Shown piece after piece: positions 12,023-22,154 of a stretch of 64,000 bases of DNA. The DNA is taken from NCBI GenBank assembly GCA_002839355.1, contig PGXW01000025.1, forward strand, positions 1 to 64,000, given 5' to 3'. Source of the stretch: Spirochaetae bacterium HGW-Spirochaetae-2 (lineage in GTDB: Bacteria; Spirochaetota; Spirochaetia; Sphaerochaetales; Sphaerochaetaceae). A model generated the notes under the pieces. The model did no database searches. It was not told the DNA's origin and was given only the letters and a program-made list of their open reading frames with translations. The number at the start of each line of letters is the position of its first letter. Positions within the stretch are counted from its first letter, which is position 1. Both the position numbers and the translations under genes were made by a program.

Positions 12023-12736
12023 ATGGGCCAGAAAGTTAATCCTATCGGACTTCGTTTAGGAGTCAACAAGACTTGGAAATCCAAATGGTATGTCGATCCT
12101 AGGGAGTACGCCGCAACATTGCACGAAGACTTGAAACTCCGCAAGGTTCTGATGACCTGCCCCGAGGTCCAAGGTGCTGAGATATCCGATGTTGAGATTG
12201 TCCGCAAACCCCAGAGGGTTTCCCTGACCATTTCCACCAGTCGTCCTGGTATTATCATCGGCTCCAAGGGAGCCAATGTCGAGAAGCTTGGTGCACGTTT
12301 GCAGGGCCTGACCGACAAGAAGGTTCAGATCAAGATCAAAGAGATCAAGAAACCCGAAGCCGATGCCCAGTTGATTGCATTGAATGTCGCAAGGCAGTTG
12401 ATGAACCGTGGATCCCACCGCAGAGCTCTCAAGATGGCTATCTCGAAGGCGATGCAAGGCGGAGCCCAGGGTGTGAAGATCAAGGTTTCCGGCCGTCTCG
12501 GCGGTAAGGAAATCGCTGGTTCCGAATGGTTGAAGGATGGAAGGATTCCATTGCATACACTGCGTAGCGATATCGACTATGGTTTCGCTCAGGCCAACAC
12601 CTCCTTTGGTGCTATCGGTGTCAAGGTGTGGGTATACAATGGCGAGATTCTTGACAAGTCGAAGAAAGACGACGCTGGCCTTTTGGTGCGGAAATCCGCA
12701 CGAGATCGGGCCGATGGCGTTGAAGCGAGGAGTTAG
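12023..12736 (+). CDS. rpsC: 30S ribosomal protein S3
   Basis: S3, 237 residues. The N-terminal KH domain carries the [10 protein letters not shown] loop, and the C-terminal domain follows the standard fold. It sits at the mRNA entry tunnel and takes part in the ribosomal helicase activity. The ATG directly follows the rplV TAA, so coupling is likely. Length is normal. Confidence 0.98.
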   Translation: MGQKVNPIGLRLGVNKTWKSKWYVDPREYAATLHEDLKLRKVLMTCPEVQGAEISDVEIVRKPQRVSLTISTSRPGIIIGSKGANVEKLGARLQGLTDKKVQIKIKEIKKPEADAQLIALNVARQLMNRGSHRRALKMAISKAMQGGAQGVKIKVSGRLGGKEIAGSEWLKDGRIPLHTLRSDIDYGFAQANTSFGAIGVKVWVYNGEILDKSKKDDAGLLVRKSARDRADGVEARS

Positions 12737-12742
12737 TACATC

Positions 12743-13159
12743 ATGCTGAGTCCAAAAAGAGTCAAATATAGAAAGAGGCAGAGAGGTACGAGGGACGGTG
12801 TCGCTCATCGCGGAAATTATCTCGCGTTCGGCGAGTTCGGTCTCATGGCTGTTGAACCCAAGTGGATCACCAACCGGCAGATCGAGGCAGCCCGTATTGC
12901 GATGACCCGTCATATCAAACGTGGTGGTAAGGTCTGGATCCGAATTTTCCCTGACATGCCTTTCACCAAGAAGCCGGCTGAAACCCGTCAGGGTAATGGT
13001 AAGGGTAACCCCGAAGGTTGGGTTGCTGTAGTCAAGACCGGTGCCGTCATGTTCGAGATGGGAGGAGTCCATGAGGACCTCGCCCGGGAAGCCTTGCAGC
13101 TTGCAGCTTCCAAGCTCCCGATCAAGACGAAGTTCATCATGAGAAGGGAAGTGGAGTAG
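12743..13159 (+). CDS. rplP: 50S ribosomal protein L16
   Basis: L16, 138 residues, beginning [15 protein letters not shown]. It orders the A-site tRNA near the peptidyl-transferase centre. The conserved [16 protein letters not shown] segment, with the Arg that is hydroxylated in some bacteria, is present. Located between rpsC and rpmC as usual. Confidence 0.98.
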   Translation: MLSPKRVKYRKRQRGTRDGVAHRGNYLAFGEFGLMAVEPKWITNRQIEAARIAMTRHIKRGGKVWIRIFPDMPFTKKPAETRQGNGKGNPEGWVAVVKTGAVMFEMGGVHEDLAREALQLAASKLPIKTKFIMRREVE

Positions 13160-13162
13160 GTT

Positions 13163-13369
13163 ATGAAAAATTCATATGCTGATTTGACCTATGCGGAATT
13201 GGTCGCCAAGAGGGACGAACTTCGCAGAGAGGCCTTGAACCTGAGAATGGCGAAAGTGCTTGGACATGTGGAGAATCCGTTGGCGGTGCGAACTACGAAA
13301 AGAAGTATCGCAAGGCTCAACACCCTCATCCACGAGTATGCACTCGGCATACGTACGAAATCCAACTAA
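13163..13369 (+). CDS. rpmC: 50S ribosomal protein L29
   Basis: L29, 68 residues, a two-helix protein at the tunnel exit next to L23. The family signature is seen in [20 protein letters not shown] and in the C-terminal [13 protein letters not shown]. It lies 3 bases after the rplP stop, which implies coupling. Confidence 0.96.
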   Translation: MKNSYADLTYAELVAKRDELRREALNLRMAKVLGHVENPLAVRTTKRSIARLNTLIHEYALGIRTKSN

Positions 13370-13385
13370 GTGAGGTTCGCGTCTA

Positions 13386-13637
13386 ATGGAAGCTAATAAA
13401 AAAAGATTCACCGGAATGGTGACGAGCGACAAGATGGATAAGACCATCGTTGTGGCGATTTCGACTAGAAGACTGCACCCTCTCTATAAGAAATATGTGA
13501 CCCGCACCAAGAAGGTGAAGGCGCATGATGAGAGAAATGACGCCCATACCGGCGACACGGTCCGTGTTGTTGAATGTCGCCATATCAGTAAGGATAAGTG
13601 CTGGCGCCTCGAGCAGATCGTTGAGCGGGCGAAATAG
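13386..13637 (+). CDS. rpsQ: 30S ribosomal protein S17
   Basis: S17, 83 residues, an OB-fold protein and primary 16S rRNA binder. The [15 protein letters not shown] strand pair and the HPLYKKYV signature identify it. Length and order are normal. Confidence 0.97.
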   Translation: MEANKKRFTGMVTSDKMDKTIVVAISTRRLHPLYKKYVTRTKKVKAHDERNDAHTGDTVRVVECRHISKDKCWRLEQIVERAK

Positions 13638-13651
13638 CAAGGAGCAACGTC

Positions 13652-14020
13652 ATGGTACAGATGCAGACATATTTGAACGTAGCGGACAACAGTGGTGCCA
13701 AGCGGGTTCAGTGTATCAAGGTTCTAGGTGGAAGCCATAGAATGATCGCTGGAGTCGGTGACATTATTGTCGTTGCCGTAAAGGACGCGCTCCCCAACGG
13801 CGCCATCAAGAAAGGTGACGTGTTGAAGGCTGTGATAGTCCGTACAAAAAAAGAATACCGCCGACCTGACGGTACCTATATCAGGTTCGATGACAATGCA
13901 TGCGTAGTCATCGATGCCAACAATAACCCGCGCGGTAAGCGTATCTTTGGGCCAGTTGCTCGCGAACTTCGCGAAGACGGGTTTGTTAAGATCGTCTCTC
14001 TTGCGCCGGAAGTGTTGTAG
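13652..14020 (+). CDS. rplN: 50S ribosomal protein L14
   Basis: L14, 122 residues, beginning [18 protein letters not shown]. It forms inter-subunit bridges and contacts L19. RsfS binds L14 in other bacteria. It is fully conserved in length, with SD GCAAGGAG before the ATG. Confidence 0.98.
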   Translation: MVQMQTYLNVADNSGAKRVQCIKVLGGSHRMIAGVGDIIVVAVKDALPNGAIKKGDVLKAVIVRTKKEYRRPDGTYIRFDDNACVVIDANNNPRGKRIFGPVARELREDGFVKIVSLAPEVL

Positions 14021-14032
14021 GAGTTTGTGAAG

Positions 14033-14338
14033 ATGAAACTGAAGAAGAATGACAACGTCAAGGTTCTCGCAGGAAAAGACAAGGGTAAGTCCGGTCGGAT
14101 CCTGAAGATTGATCACGAGAGCGAACGGGTCGTCGTCCAGGGCGTCAACATGATCAAGAAGACCATGAAGAAGCGCTCCCAGCAGGATCAGGGCGGCATC
14201 AAGGAAATCGAGGCACCGATTCACGTTTCCAATGTTGCCTTCCTATTGAAGAATGGCCAGACTTCGCGTATCGGCTCGAAGTTCGATGAGAAGGGCGTCA
14301 AGGTTCGTTTCGCTAAGAAAACCGGGGAAGTGGTCTAA
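14033..14338 (+). CDS. rplX: 50S ribosomal protein L24
   Basis: L24, 101 residues from ATG 14033 ([19 protein letters not shown]). A GTG two codons upstream is possible but lies only three bases from the SD GGAG. The KOW motif at the N-terminus is intact. L24 is an assembly initiator of the 50S subunit. Its stop codon overlaps the rplE start (TAATG). Confidence 0.95.
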   Translation: MKLKKNDNVKVLAGKDKGKSGRILKIDHESERVVVQGVNMIKKTMKKRSQQDQGGIKEIEAPIHVSNVAFLLKNGQTSRIGSKFDEKGVKVRFAKKTGEVV

Positions 14339-14889
14339 TGGAAAAGTTCGTACCAAATCTAAAAAAGAAATATCTTGAGAAGGTTGCTCCCGAGCTCTTC
14401 TCTGAGTTTGGCTATAAGTCCAAGATGCAGGTCCCCGCGCTTGAGAAGATTTCCGTCAGTGTTGGTGTTGGAGAGGCTATTGTCAACAAGAAGCTTCTTG
14501 ATTCCGCAGTGAAGGAACTCGAGCAGATCACCGGACAGCATGTGGTCAAGACAAAGGCACGCAAGTCCATCGCCAACTTCAAAGTTCGCGCAGGCCAGGA
14601 AATTGGCGCTGTGGTAACTCTTCGCGGCGAGAACATGTGGTTTTTCCTTGAACGCCTTCTTGGCGTGGCTTTGCCTCGAGTCAAAGACTTCAGGGGCGTT
14701 AATCCCAACGCTTTCGATGGAAATGGAAACTATTCTCTCGGTATCACCGAGCAGATTATTTTCCCTGAAATCGATTACGATAAAATCGAGCGTGTCAGTG
14801 GGTTGAACGTTGCTATCGTGACTTCGGCCAAGACCGATGAAGAGGGGTTCGCCTTACTGAAGAAGTTGGGCATGCCTTTCGCCAAATAA
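14338..14889 (+). CDS. rplE: 50S ribosomal protein L5
   Basis: L5, 183 residues, binds 5S rRNA and the P-site tRNA elbow in the central protuberance. The conserved [18 protein letters not shown] and [14 protein letters not shown] segments are present. The start overlaps the rplX stop by one base, so translation is coupled. Confidence 0.98.
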   Translation: MEKFVPNLKKKYLEKVAPELFSEFGYKSKMQVPALEKISVSVGVGEAIVNKKLLDSAVKELEQITGQHVVKTKARKSIANFKVRAGQEIGAVVTLRGENMWFFLERLLGVALPRVKDFRGVNPNAFDGNGNYSLGITEQIIFPEIDYDKIERVSGLNVAIVTSAKTDEEGFALLKKLGMPFAK

Positions 14890-14905
14890 GGTGGAGTAGA
14901 ACAAG

Positions 14906-15091
14906 ATGGCAAAGAAATCATTGATTATCAAGGCGAACAGAACGCCGAAGTTTAGTACCAGGAAGGTTAACCGCTGCAAGATTTGTGGACGACCCCGCGG
15001 TTATATGCGGAAATTCGAAATGTGCAGGATTTGCTTCCGAAAACTTGCCAGTGAAGGGCAAATCCCTGGCGTTACCAAATCCAGCTGGTAG
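14906..15091 (+). CDS. rpsN: 30S ribosomal protein S14, zinc-binding short form
   Basis: The 61-residue, type Z form of S14, with Cys24, Cys27, Cys40 and Cys43 forming the zinc site (CKIC and CRIC pairs). It sits in the 30S head. The zinc-requiring form is encoded in the spc operon of many bacteria. No zinc-free paralogue is visible in this window. Confidence 0.97.
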   Translation: MAKKSLIIKANRTPKFSTRKVNRCKICGRPRGYMRKFEMCRICFRKLASEGQIPGVTKSSW

Positions 15092-15100
15092 GAGAATAAC

Positions 15101-15502
15101 ATGGCTATAAGTGATCCTGTCGCCGATATGCTGACAAAAATCAGAAATGCTAGCATGGCTAAGCATGAGAAAGTTGAAATTCCAACATCCAAGTTGAAGC
15201 TTCAGATCGTCAAGATCCTGAAGAATGAAGGGTATGTCAAGAATTTCAAGAAAGTTGTCAACAAAGATGGCGTGAATACAATTCGTGTATTCCTGAAATA
15301 TGATGAGAAGCAGAACCCGGTTCTCCACGGTATCGATCGGATCTCCACACCCGGAAGGCGTGTGTACTCTGGATATCGCGATATGCCGAGAGTCTACAAT
15401 GGCTATGGTGTAGTTGTTGTGTCGACCTCCTCCGGTATCATCACGGGTAAGAAAGCTAGCGAGAAGAAGGTCGGTGGTGAACTGATCTGCTCAATTTGGT
15501 AA
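15101..15502 (+). CDS. rpsH: 30S ribosomal protein S8
   Basis: S8, 133 residues, starts [17 protein letters not shown] and ends with the GGELICSIW-type tail. It binds the central domain of 16S rRNA. In E. coli it represses the spc operon at the rplE message; no clear mimic of the S8 site was identified here. Confidence 0.98.
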   Translation: MAISDPVADMLTKIRNASMAKHEKVEIPTSKLKLQIVKILKNEGYVKNFKKVVNKDGVNTIRVFLKYDEKQNPVLHGIDRISTPGRRVYSGYRDMPRVYNGYGVVVVSTSSGIITGKKASEKKVGGELICSIW

Positions 15503-15513
15503 GGTGGTGGACT

Positions 15514-16056
15514 ATGTCTCGAATAGGTAAGTTACCGATTGCATTGCCCAAGGGAATCACAGTCAAAGCAGTTGACGGAGTGGTTTCTGTTGAGGGACCG
15601 AAAGGGAAACTGGTTCAGAATTACCGTCCTGAAGTGGAAATTGCGGTTTCCGCCGATCAAGTGGTGGTGACCAGGAAAGAGGACACGAAGGAAGGACGAA
15701 GCTTCCATGGACTCTATCGACAGTTGATCAACAACATGATTGTAGGTGTTTCCACAGGTTTTACCAGGAAACTCCAGATCAATGGTGTTGGTTATCGTGC
15801 CGAGGTCAAAGGGAAACTGTTGGTACTCAACCTGGGGTATTCTACCCAGATAGAGTTCATGATTCCTTCAGACGTACAGATAGTCTGTGAAAACCCCAGC
15901 ACGGTAGTGGTGTCTGGTGTGAGCAAGCAGAGAGTCGGTCAAATTAGTGCTGAAATCAGGTCTCTCAGGGCTCCTGAGCCGTACAAGGGCAAGGGAATCA
16001 AGTATGATACCGAAGTTATTCGGCGCAAGGTCGGCAAGTCTGGCGGTAAGAAATAG
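15514..16056 (+). CDS. rplF: 50S ribosomal protein L6
   Basis: L6, 180 residues from ATG 15514 (MSRIGKLPIALPKGI). Upstream in-frame GTG/ATG codons would overlap rpsH and lack a suitable SD, whereas AAGGTGG precedes this ATG at 6 bases. Both L6 repeats are complete, ending in PYKGKGIKYDTEVIRRK. It lies at the base of the factor-binding stalk. Confidence 0.97.
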   Translation: MSRIGKLPIALPKGITVKAVDGVVSVEGPKGKLVQNYRPEVEIAVSADQVVVTRKEDTKEGRSFHGLYRQLINNMIVGVSTGFTRKLQINGVGYRAEVKGKLLVLNLGYSTQIEFMIPSDVQIVCENPSTVVVSGVSKQRVGQISAEIRSLRAPEPYKGKGIKYDTEVIRRKVGKSGGKK

Positions 16057-16069
16057 GTAGGGTGAACAA

Positions 16070-16429
16070 ATGAACAGAGTTTTGGATAAGAATAGAAAGC
16101 GCGCCAAGCGTAAGGTTCATATCAGAAAGCATATCTCCGGTACCGCGACTAAGCCGAGAATGACTGTTTTCAGAAGTAACATGCACATGTACGTGCAGGT
16201 TATCGATGATGTTGCAGGCGACACTCTCGTTTCAGCCAACAGCATGGAAGCTGAACTTCGTGAATTGAAGAACACAGTTGCCGATGCGGCAAAACTCGGA
16301 GAGGTTGTCGGAAAGCGACTCCTTGAAAAGAACATTGATTCCGTTGTGTTCGACCGCAACGGGTATCTCTTCCATGGTATTGTGAAGAGTATCGCCGACG
16401 GTGCCAGAAAAGCCGGAATCAAATTCTAG
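16070..16429 (+). CDS. rplR: 50S ribosomal protein L18
   Basis: L18, 119 residues, the 5S rRNA-binding protein that acts with L5. The [13 protein letters not shown]-like basic N-terminus and the conserved [21 protein letters not shown] tail region are present in the usual order between rplF and rpsE. Confidence 0.97.
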   Translation: MNRVLDKNRKRAKRKVHIRKHISGTATKPRMTVFRSNMHMYVQVIDDVAGDTLVSANSMEAELRELKNTVADAAKLGEVVGKRLLEKNIDSVVFDRNGYLFHGIVKSIADGARKAGIKF

Positions 16430-16435
16430 GGGGAT

Positions 16436-16942
16436 ATGGTGGATAGGTCAGATAGAAACAGAGACAGTGAGTTCGTCGAAAAGTTGGTTAAGCTCAATCG
16501 GGTTTCCAAGGTTGTCAAAGGTGGTAGACGGTTCTCTTTCTCCGCACTCGTAGTAGTCGGGGACCAGAACGGTAAGATCGGATATGGATCCGGAAAAGCC
16601 AATGACGTTACCGAGGCGATTCGGAAAGCAGTCGATAAAGCCAAGGACAACATGGTTGTTATCCCTATGGTCAAGTCAACCATCCCTCACGAAATCGTTG
16701 GAGATTTCAAGAGTGCGAGTGTCTTGCTCAGACCCGCTGTGCCAGGTACCGGTGTTATTGCTGGTGGTGCGGTCCGTCACGTCATGGATGCTTGTGGCAT
16801 CAAGGACGTCTTGAGCAAGTCCCTCGGTTCCAAGAACAGCATCAATACGGTCAAAGCGACATTCGTTGCGCTCGAGACCCTTTTCGATGCCAAGGAACTC
16901 GCAAAGAGCCGGGGCAAATCCCTGAGCGAGATGTGGGGGTAA
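16436..16942 (+). CDS. rpsE: 30S ribosomal protein S5
   Basis: S5, 168 residues. The N-terminal double-stranded-RNA-binding domain carries [18 protein letters not shown]. The C-terminal fold keeps [16 protein letters not shown]. It is important for decoding accuracy and the mRNA entry helicase. The ATG follows the SD AGGGGG. The next gene starts 3 bases after the stop. Confidence 0.98.
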   Translation: MVDRSDRNRDSEFVEKLVKLNRVSKVVKGGRRFSFSALVVVGDQNGKIGYGSGKANDVTEAIRKAVDKAKDNMVVIPMVKSTIPHEIVGDFKSASVLLRPAVPGTGVIAGGAVRHVMDACGIKDVLSKSLGSKNSINTVKATFVALETLFDAKELAKSRGKSLSEMWG

Positions 16943-16945
16943 GCC

Positions 16946-17134
16946 ATGGCAGATGCAAAAAGAATTAGAGTGACATTGGTTAAAAGTGTTATTGGCACCC
17001 TTCCCGCACAGAGAAGAACGGTCAAGGCACTTGGACTGAAGAAGATCGACAGCTCTGTGGAGCATGACGCTAGCCCTGCTATCAAAGGCATGGTTCGTGC
17101 TGTCGCCCACTTGGTTAAAGTCGAGGAGATATAA
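16946..17134 (+). CDS. rpmD: 50S ribosomal protein L30
   Basis: L30, 62 residues, with the family core IRVTLVKSVIGTLPAQRRTV. It is a small surface protein and not present in all bacteria. It lies between rpsE and rplO as usual, with the SD GGGGGT overlapping the end of rpsE. Confidence 0.95.
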   Translation: MADAKRIRVTLVKSVIGTLPAQRRTVKALGLKKIDSSVEHDASPAIKGMVRAVAHLVKVEEI

Positions 17135-17135
17135 C

Positions 17136-17567
17136 ATGGGACAGATGAACGCACCAGTCGGTGCCAATACTAAAAAGACGATAGTCGGTCGCGGATCTTC
17201 CTCCAAAGGTCGGACTTGCGGTCGCGGAAACAATGGACAGAATGCCCGTTCCGGTGGTGGTGTGCGACCTGGTTTCGAAGGTGGTCAGATGCCTTTGTTC
17301 CGACGTATCGCACGGAGAGGATTCTCAAACCATCCGTTCAAGCAGGATTACGAGGTTGTATCTTTGGATGTGATCTCCAACTGGTATGAGGACGGTGAGG
17401 TTGTGACCCTCGATTCACTCAAGGACAAGAGTCTGGTCAAGGGTGCCGATGCACTGGCCAAGGTTCTTGCCAATGGAGAGCTTACGAAAAGAGTAATCTT
17501 TGAAGGACTCAAGATATCTGCCGCTGCGGTTGAAAAGATCAAGGCAGCAGGTGGCGAAATCAGATAA
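17136..17567 (+). CDS. rplO: 50S ribosomal protein L15
   Basis: L15, 143 residues from ATG 17136 (MGQMNAPVGANTKK). The Gly/Arg-rich N-terminal extension (RGSSSKGRTCGRG) that threads through 23S rRNA is present. A longer frame reading back into rpmD is rejected, because this ATG has the SD GAGGAG and starts one base after the rpmD stop. Confidence 0.97.
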   Translation: MGQMNAPVGANTKKTIVGRGSSSKGRTCGRGNNGQNARSGGGVRPGFEGGQMPLFRRIARRGFSNHPFKQDYEVVSLDVISNWYEDGEVVTLDSLKDKSLVKGADALAKVLANGELTKRVIFEGLKISAAAVEKIKAAGGEIR

Positions 17568-17581
17568 AAAAGAGGATCGTG

Positions 17582-18901
17582 ATGTCTAACTCCTTAGTGA
17601 ATATGTTCAAGATCGAAGAACTCAGGAAAAAGATCCTCTGGACTTTCCTGTTGCTCGTGGTTTTCCGGGTGGGTGCTTTTATCCCAATCCCGGGAATCGA
17701 TCCTGAGGTGCTGAAACTCTACTTCCTTTCTCAAAGCAATTCGAGCACCATCGGACTCACAGAGTATCTAAACTTTTTTGCCGGTGGAGCTTTCTCGAAT
17801 TTCTCGGTATTCATGCTTGGTATCATGCCCTACATATCGACTCAGATTATTCTGCAGTTGCTCATGTTGGTAGTGCCTAGCCTGAAGAAACTTACCGAAG
17901 ACTCTGCAGGAAGAAAAAAGATGCAGCAGTACACCCGGTATGGAACTATCCTGGTCTGTTTGATCCAGTCGTATGTAGTGACTGTGTACGCGAATTCGAT
18001 TCCCAATGTCATGACACTCGGAATCGTACCGTTTACATTCATCGCCATGCTGTCTGTCACCACAGGTTCGATGTTCCTTGTTTGGGTCGGTGACCAAATC
18101 ACGCAGAGAGGAGTCGGAAACGGTATCTCCTTGTTGATTTTCGCCGGTATTGTAGCCCGTATTCCAGATTCGTTGGTGACATTGTGGTCTAGTGTTCAAG
18201 CTGGAACATTGAACCCAATTGTTGTCTTGGTAGTTTTCGCCATGTTCGCGGCAGTCGTGGCGTTGGTTGTGTACGAACAGCGTGGTCAGAGGAAGATTCC
18301 GGTGCAGTATGCGAAGAGAGTGGTCGGAAGAAAAATGTATGGCTCGCAGAGCACATATATTCCATTCAAGATCAATCCTTCTGGAGTCATTCCTGTGATT
18401 TTCGCTTCGGCGTTGCTCTCGTTCCCCTTGCAGATCGCTGCATCGTTGGGACCTGAGGTACGCTGGTTGCAGACAGTTGCGAATTGGCTAGACCCGCAGG
18501 GCGCCCCCTATCTGATCATCTACACCCTGCTGATCATCGCTTTCGCTTTCTTCTATACCCAAGTCAGTCTGAATCCGATTGAGATGGCAAAGCAGATCAG
18601 GGAGAACGGTGGTTCGGTTCCTGGCATACGTACCGAGAGATTGGAAGAGTACCTGACCAAGGTTCTCAACCGTATCGTGTTGCCTGGTGCATTGTTCCTT
18701 GCATTCATTGCCTTGATTCCTACAGTAGTTCAGAAGTTCTTCAACTTCCCCGCTTCTGTGGCAATGCTTCTCGGTGGAACCTCATTGATCATCATGGTCG
18801 GAGTCGACCTTGATACCATGAGCCAGATCGAAGGCATCATGAAGATGCACCATCACGATGGGATTTCGGGTAAGGGTAAGATAAAAGCAAGGAACTTATA
18901 G
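17582..18901 (+). CDS. secY: Protein translocase channel subunit SecY
   Basis: SecY, about 439 residues, with the ten hydrophobic segments expected of the channel. The family motif GAFIPIPGID is near the N-terminus. GIMPYISTQIILQ and VVGRKMYGSQSTYIPFKINPSGVIPVIFA-type segments follow (the latter shortened here to its family core). ATG 17582 is preferred to the adjacent GTG. It acts in the inner membrane with SecE and SecG, which are not in the window. adk, map and infA, common after secY, are missing. Confidence 0.98.
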   Translation: MSNSLVNMFKIEELRKKILWTFLLLVVFRVGAFIPIPGIDPEVLKLYFLSQSNSSTIGLTEYLNFFAGGAFSNFSVFMLGIMPYISTQIILQLLMLVVPSLKKLTEDSAGRKKMQQYTRYGTILVCLIQSYVVTVYANSIPNVMTLGIVPFTFIAMLSVTTGSMFLVWVGDQITQRGVGNGISLLIFAGIVARIPDSLVTLWSSVQAGTLNPIVVLVVFAMFAAVVALVVYEQRGQRKIPVQYAKRVVGRKMYGSQSTYIPFKINPSGVIPVIFASALLSFPLQIAASLGPEVRWLQTVANWLDPQGAPYLIIYTLLIIAFAFFYTQVSLNPIEMAKQIRENGGSVPGIRTERLEEYLTKVLNRIVLPGALFLAFIALIPTVVQKFFNFPASVAMLLGGTSLIIMVGVDLDTMSQIEGIMKMHHHDGISGKGKIKARNL

Positions 18902-18913
18902 GAGATATATGAA

Positions 18914-19027
18914 ATGAAAGTAAGGGCAAGTGTCAAACCAATGTGTGACAAGTGCAAAGTCATTCGTCGGGCTGGGGTGGTCCGCATCATATGCGATAAT
19001 CCCAAGCACAAGCAGAGACAGAGATAA
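18914..19027 (+). CDS. rpmJ: 50S ribosomal protein L36, zinc form
   Basis: A short 37-codon gene, [19 protein letters not shown], ending QRQR. It has the zinc ligands Cys11, Cys14, Cys27 and His32. The SD AGGAGAT precedes the ATG. It lies between secY and rpsM, its usual place. It is below typical automatic length limits and easy to miss. Confidence 0.97.
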   Translation: MKVRASVKPMCDKCKVIRRAGVVRIICDNPKHKQRQR

Positions 19028-19060
19028 AGCTGACAGTAGCATGTGAGAGGAGGCCAGTTA

Positions 19061-19426
19061 ATGGCGAGAATTGCAGGTATTGATTTACCGAACAAAGCGG
19101 TGAAGATTGCATTGACTTATATTTACGGAATCGGCAGGGTCTCCGCAATGGAGATTTGCCAGAAGGGCAACATTAATCCCGACGAACGGATGAACAATCT
19201 GTCCGCCGATGATGTCAATGAATTGCGGAAGCTTATTGAAAGCGAATACAAGGTGGAAGGTCGCCTGAGAACTGAAGTCGCTCTCAATATCAAACGTCTG
19301 ATGGATATCGGATGTAACCGCGGTCTTAGACACAGAAAGGGATTGCCGGTACGTGGACAGAGAACCAAGACCAATGCTAGAACCCGTAAGGGTAGAAAGA
19401 AGACCGTCGCCGGTAAGAAGAAATAA
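19061..19426 (+). CDS. rpsM: 30S ribosomal protein S13
   Basis: S13, 121 residues from ATG 19061 ([14 protein letters not shown]). The strong SD GAGAGGAGG rules out the in-frame GTG that overlaps it. Carries the helix-hairpin-helix core and the basic [16 protein letters not shown] tail that contacts tRNA and mRNA in the P site. Confidence 0.97.
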   Translation: MARIAGIDLPNKAVKIALTYIYGIGRVSAMEICQKGNINPDERMNNLSADDVNELRKLIESEYKVEGRLRTEVALNIKRLMDIGCNRGLRHRKGLPVRGQRTKTNARTRKGRKKTVAGKKK

Positions 19427-19438
19427 GGAGATTTGAAA

Positions 19439-19816
19439 GTGGCTAAAGCAAAACGCAAAGTCAAGAAGACGGTATACGAAGGTAATGTCTACATTCAGGC
19501 GACGTTCAACAATACCATTGTGACAGTCACCGATTTGACCGGAAACGCAGTTTCTTGGGCTAGTGCAGGTGGTCTCGGTTTCAGGGGAGCGAAGAAATCC
19601 ACTCCATATGCAGCACAGACTGCTGCTGAAACCGCAGCGAAGAAGGCCATGGATTATGGTCTTCGGGAAGTCAATGTATTCGTCAAGGGACCTGGTGTCG
19701 GTCGTGAGTCGGCGATCCGAACTTTGGGTGTGTTGGGACTTAAGGTCAGAAGCATTAGAGACGTGACTCCCATTCCTCACAATGGTTGCCGTCCGCGGAA
19801 GGCTAGAAGAGTCTGA
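19439..19816 (+). CDS. rpsK: 30S ribosomal protein S11
   Basis: S11, 125 residues, starting at GTG 19439 ([12 protein letters not shown]), with SD AAGGAG 8 bases before. Shows the conserved [21 protein letters not shown] core and ends with the [15 protein letters not shown] tail. It lines the platform next to the E-site mRNA. An upstream in-frame TTG is less likely. Confidence 0.97.
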   Translation: MAKAKRKVKKTVYEGNVYIQATFNNTIVTVTDLTGNAVSWASAGGLGFRGAKKSTPYAAQTAAETAAKKAMDYGLREVNVFVKGPGVGRESAIRTLGVLGLKVRSIRDVTPIPHNGCRPRKARRV

Positions 19817-19834
19817 TAAGGAGTAGGTGTAAAC

Positions 19835-20470
19835 ATGGCTAGATATACAGGACCAAAATGCAGATATTGCCGAGCAGAAAAGACAAAGTTGTTCCTCAAG
19901 GGAGAACGTTGTCATACCGGTAAGTGCCCCATCTCCAAGAAGGCCGGCACTCCTGGTAAGGATCCTCGTGCACGACAGAAGAAAATGACAGACTACGGTA
20001 TGCAGCTCAGAGAGAAGCAGAAGCTGAAGAGGATGTATTGCATGCTTGAGAAGCAGTTCAAGCTGACATTCGACGAAGCGGCCCGTACTCCTGGAAAGAC
20101 AGGTGAAAACCTCATCATGTTGCTTGAACGCAGACTTGATAACGTGGTTTTCCGACTCCACTTTGCCAATAGCCGCAATCAAGCTGCCCAGTTGGTGAAC
20201 CATGGACATGTTTTTGTCAACGGTACAAGAGTTGATATCCCCTCCTATCGGGTAAAGGTTGGTGATGAGGTCGCTATCGGTCCTCACGGTCAGAAGATGA
20301 TCATCATCAAGGAAAATCTTAAGGAGTTCTCAAAATCGGGTGTGTCACCTTGGCTTTCTCTTGATCCGGACGTAATGAAAGGATCATTCTTGGCGGTTCC
20401 AAGACGCTCGGATGTTTCCGAAGTCGCCGACATCAAAGAGCAGCTGGTTGTAGAACTTTATTCTCGTTAA
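19835..20470 (+). CDS. rpsD: 30S ribosomal protein S4, zinc-type
   Basis: S4, 211 residues, with the four cysteines of the C+ form (Cys9, 12, 26 and 31) near the N-terminus. The S4 RNA-binding domain (LERRLDNVVFRLHFA, VNHGHVFVNG) is in the middle. It is a primary 16S-binding protein, an alpha-operon repressor in E. coli, and part of the mRNA helicase. Order rpsM-rpsK-rpsD-rpoA is standard. Confidence 0.97.
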   Translation: MARYTGPKCRYCRAEKTKLFLKGERCHTGKCPISKKAGTPGKDPRARQKKMTDYGMQLREKQKLKRMYCMLEKQFKLTFDEAARTPGKTGENLIMLLERRLDNVVFRLHFANSRNQAAQLVNHGHVFVNGTRVDIPSYRVKVGDEVAIGPHGQKMIIIKENLKEFSKSGVSPWLSLDPDVMKGSFLAVPRRSDVSEVADIKEQLVVELYSR

Positions 20471-20479
20471 GGAGTAGAC

Positions 20480-21532
20480 ATGGCACGTAAAAACCTGTTG
20501 AAAGGATTTAAGAAACCGAAAGGAATAACCTTCGAACATAGCTTGGTAGAACCCAACTCGGGTAGGTTTATAGCCTATCCGTTCGAGCGTGGTTTCGGTA
20601 CCACCGTGGGCAATACGCTGAGAAGGATTCTACTCTCTTCAATCCAGGGATACGCCGTTACCGCCGTGAAATTCACCAGCTTCAACGAGGAGGGAGTTCC
20701 CCACCTTGTTTCGAGCGAGTTCGAGCCACTCCCCGGAGTTGTCGAGGACATTCCAGATATCATCTCGCGCATCAAGAAGCTTATGATCAGGATGCCTGAG
20801 GATATCGAAGGGACAGTTCTCCTCATCGAATGCAAAGGTGCTGGTGCAATCACTGGTGCGAACCTCGAGTTGAACAATGTCGAGGTCATGAACAAAGACC
20901 TCGTGCTTTTTACCATGATGGAGAATGCTGTTCTTGAACTGGAACTCCAGATTGATCTTTCGAGAGGGTATGTTCCTGCTGAGGTGAATGAGAAGTATAT
21001 CGAAGAGATCGGGACTATTCCCATCGACGCGAATTTCTCACCGGTCACTCGTGTCAAATTTGAAATTGAACCCACTCGTGTCGGGCAGCGCAATGATTAC
21101 GACAAACTTATCCTCGATGTATTCACCGATGGAACGGTTTCACCAGAAAACGCTCTGGCTGAAGCTGCAAAGATTGCCAAGGATCATTTTGCGATCTTCA
21201 TCAATTTTGATGAAAGTCTGGTCAACAGTGGTGACGAAGTTGATGAAGAGGAAGAGCGCATCAAGAAATTGCTCAACACCTCGGTAGAGGAACTGGAACT
21301 TACCGTCCGGTCGAGCAACTGCTTGAAGAATGCCAATATCAAGACAATCGGTGATCTGACGAAGAAGACCGAGGAAGAGATCGCGAAGACGAGGAATTTT
21401 GGTAAGAAATCGCTCTCCGAGATCAAAGAGAAGTTGAAGGAATGGAATCTTAGTCTTGGCATGACAGATTACAGTGTCCTGAAGAACTCGATCAGAATAC
21501 CAGGGAACAAGGAAGAAGAGAATGAAGCATAG
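20480..21532 (+). CDS. rpoA: RNA polymerase alpha subunit
   Basis: Alpha subunit, 350 residues. The N-terminal dimerisation domain has [15 protein letters not shown]. The C-terminal DNA-binding domain has the helix-hairpin-helix ([17 protein letters not shown], then [16 protein letters not shown]). The acidic linker around residues 250-260 ([10 protein letters not shown]) is slightly unusual. The 3' end overlaps rplQ by 11 bases. Confidence 0.98.
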   Translation: MARKNLLKGFKKPKGITFEHSLVEPNSGRFIAYPFERGFGTTVGNTLRRILLSSIQGYAVTAVKFTSFNEEGVPHLVSSEFEPLPGVVEDIPDIISRIKKLMIRMPEDIEGTVLLIECKGAGAITGANLELNNVEVMNKDLVLFTMMENAVLELELQIDLSRGYVPAEVNEKYIEEIGTIPIDANFSPVTRVKFEIEPTRVGQRNDYDKLILDVFTDGTVSPENALAEAAKIAKDHFAIFINFDESLVNSGDEVDEEEERIKKLLNTSVEELELTVRSSNCLKNANIKTIGDLTKKTEEEIAKTRNFGKKSLSEIKEKLKEWNLSLGMTDYSVLKNSIRIPGNKEEENEA

Positions 21533-21956
21533 GATTGGTTTTAATGCATTGAGCCGACGTTCCGGCCAACGGAAAGCGCTTAAGCGCAATATGGTGACCT
21601 CGCTTTTCAGATACGAACGTGTCGAAACAACCAAAGCGAAGGCCAAGGAAGTGCAGCGCATGGCTGAGAAGATGATCACCCGCGCGAAGGTCGATTCGGT
21701 CCATTCCCGACGTATGATCGCACGTGATATCAACGACGAAGCGGTGCTTGCGAAATTGTTCACACAAATTGCTCCACTGTTTGTTGAACGCAAAGGCGGT
21801 TATACCCGTATTTTGAAGACAGGGAACAGGCAGGGTGATGCTGCGGAGATGGCTATTCTCGAGCTGGTTGTAAAGACCGAAAAGCCCAAGAAGAAGGCAG
21901 AACCGAAGAAGGAAAAAGAGGCCAAGAAGCCCGCTAAAGAGAAATCTGAAGAATAA
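21522..21956 (+). CDS. rplQ: 50S ribosomal protein L17
   Basis: L17, 144 residues, with the conserved [18 protein letters not shown] start. The C-terminal tail of about 25 residues is Lys/Glu/Pro-rich ([16 protein letters not shown]), longer than the E. coli protein. The start overlaps rpoA, so translation is coupled. It is the last gene of the ribosomal array; a terminator follows. Confidence 0.97.
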   Translation: MKHRIGFNALSRRSGQRKALKRNMVTSLFRYERVETTKAKAKEVQRMAEKMITRAKVDSVHSRRMIARDINDEAVLAKLFTQIAPLFVERKGGYTRILKTGNRQGDAAEMAILELVVKTEKPKKKAEPKKEKEAKKPAKEKSEE

Positions 21957-22000
21957 AATGTTGCTTGACCACCAGGTTACTTAATTTGGTGCGAGTGAAT

Positions 22001-22033
22001 GGCCGCTATCTTTTGATGGCGGTCTTATTTTAT
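22001..22033 (+). terminator. Intrinsic terminator after rplQ
   Basis: GGCCGCTATC (22001-22010) and GATGGCGGTC (22015-22024) form a 10-bp stem with two G-U pairs and a TTTT loop. It is followed by the T-rich TTATTTTAT. It marks the end of the ribosomal protein array and precedes the rny promoter. Confidence 0.85.
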
Positions 22034-22098
22034 GTAAAATAAGCAATTAATAGACTCTCCAGCTTGCGATAGGTATCTAATATAAAACCTCGTGTCAC

Positions 22099-22128
22099 TT
22101 GACAAGCGTTCAGTTCCTCCCGTATTAT
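22099..22128 (+). promoter_or_regulatory. Sigma-70-type promoter for rny
   Basis: TTGACA (22099-22104), an 18-bp spacer and TATTAT (22123-22128). Transcription would start near 22135. This places the longer in-frame GTG at 22092 upstream of the transcript and supports ATG 22155 as the rny start. Confidence 0.7.
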
Positions 22129-22154
22129 TGCTCCATTACAATGGGGGAAATACT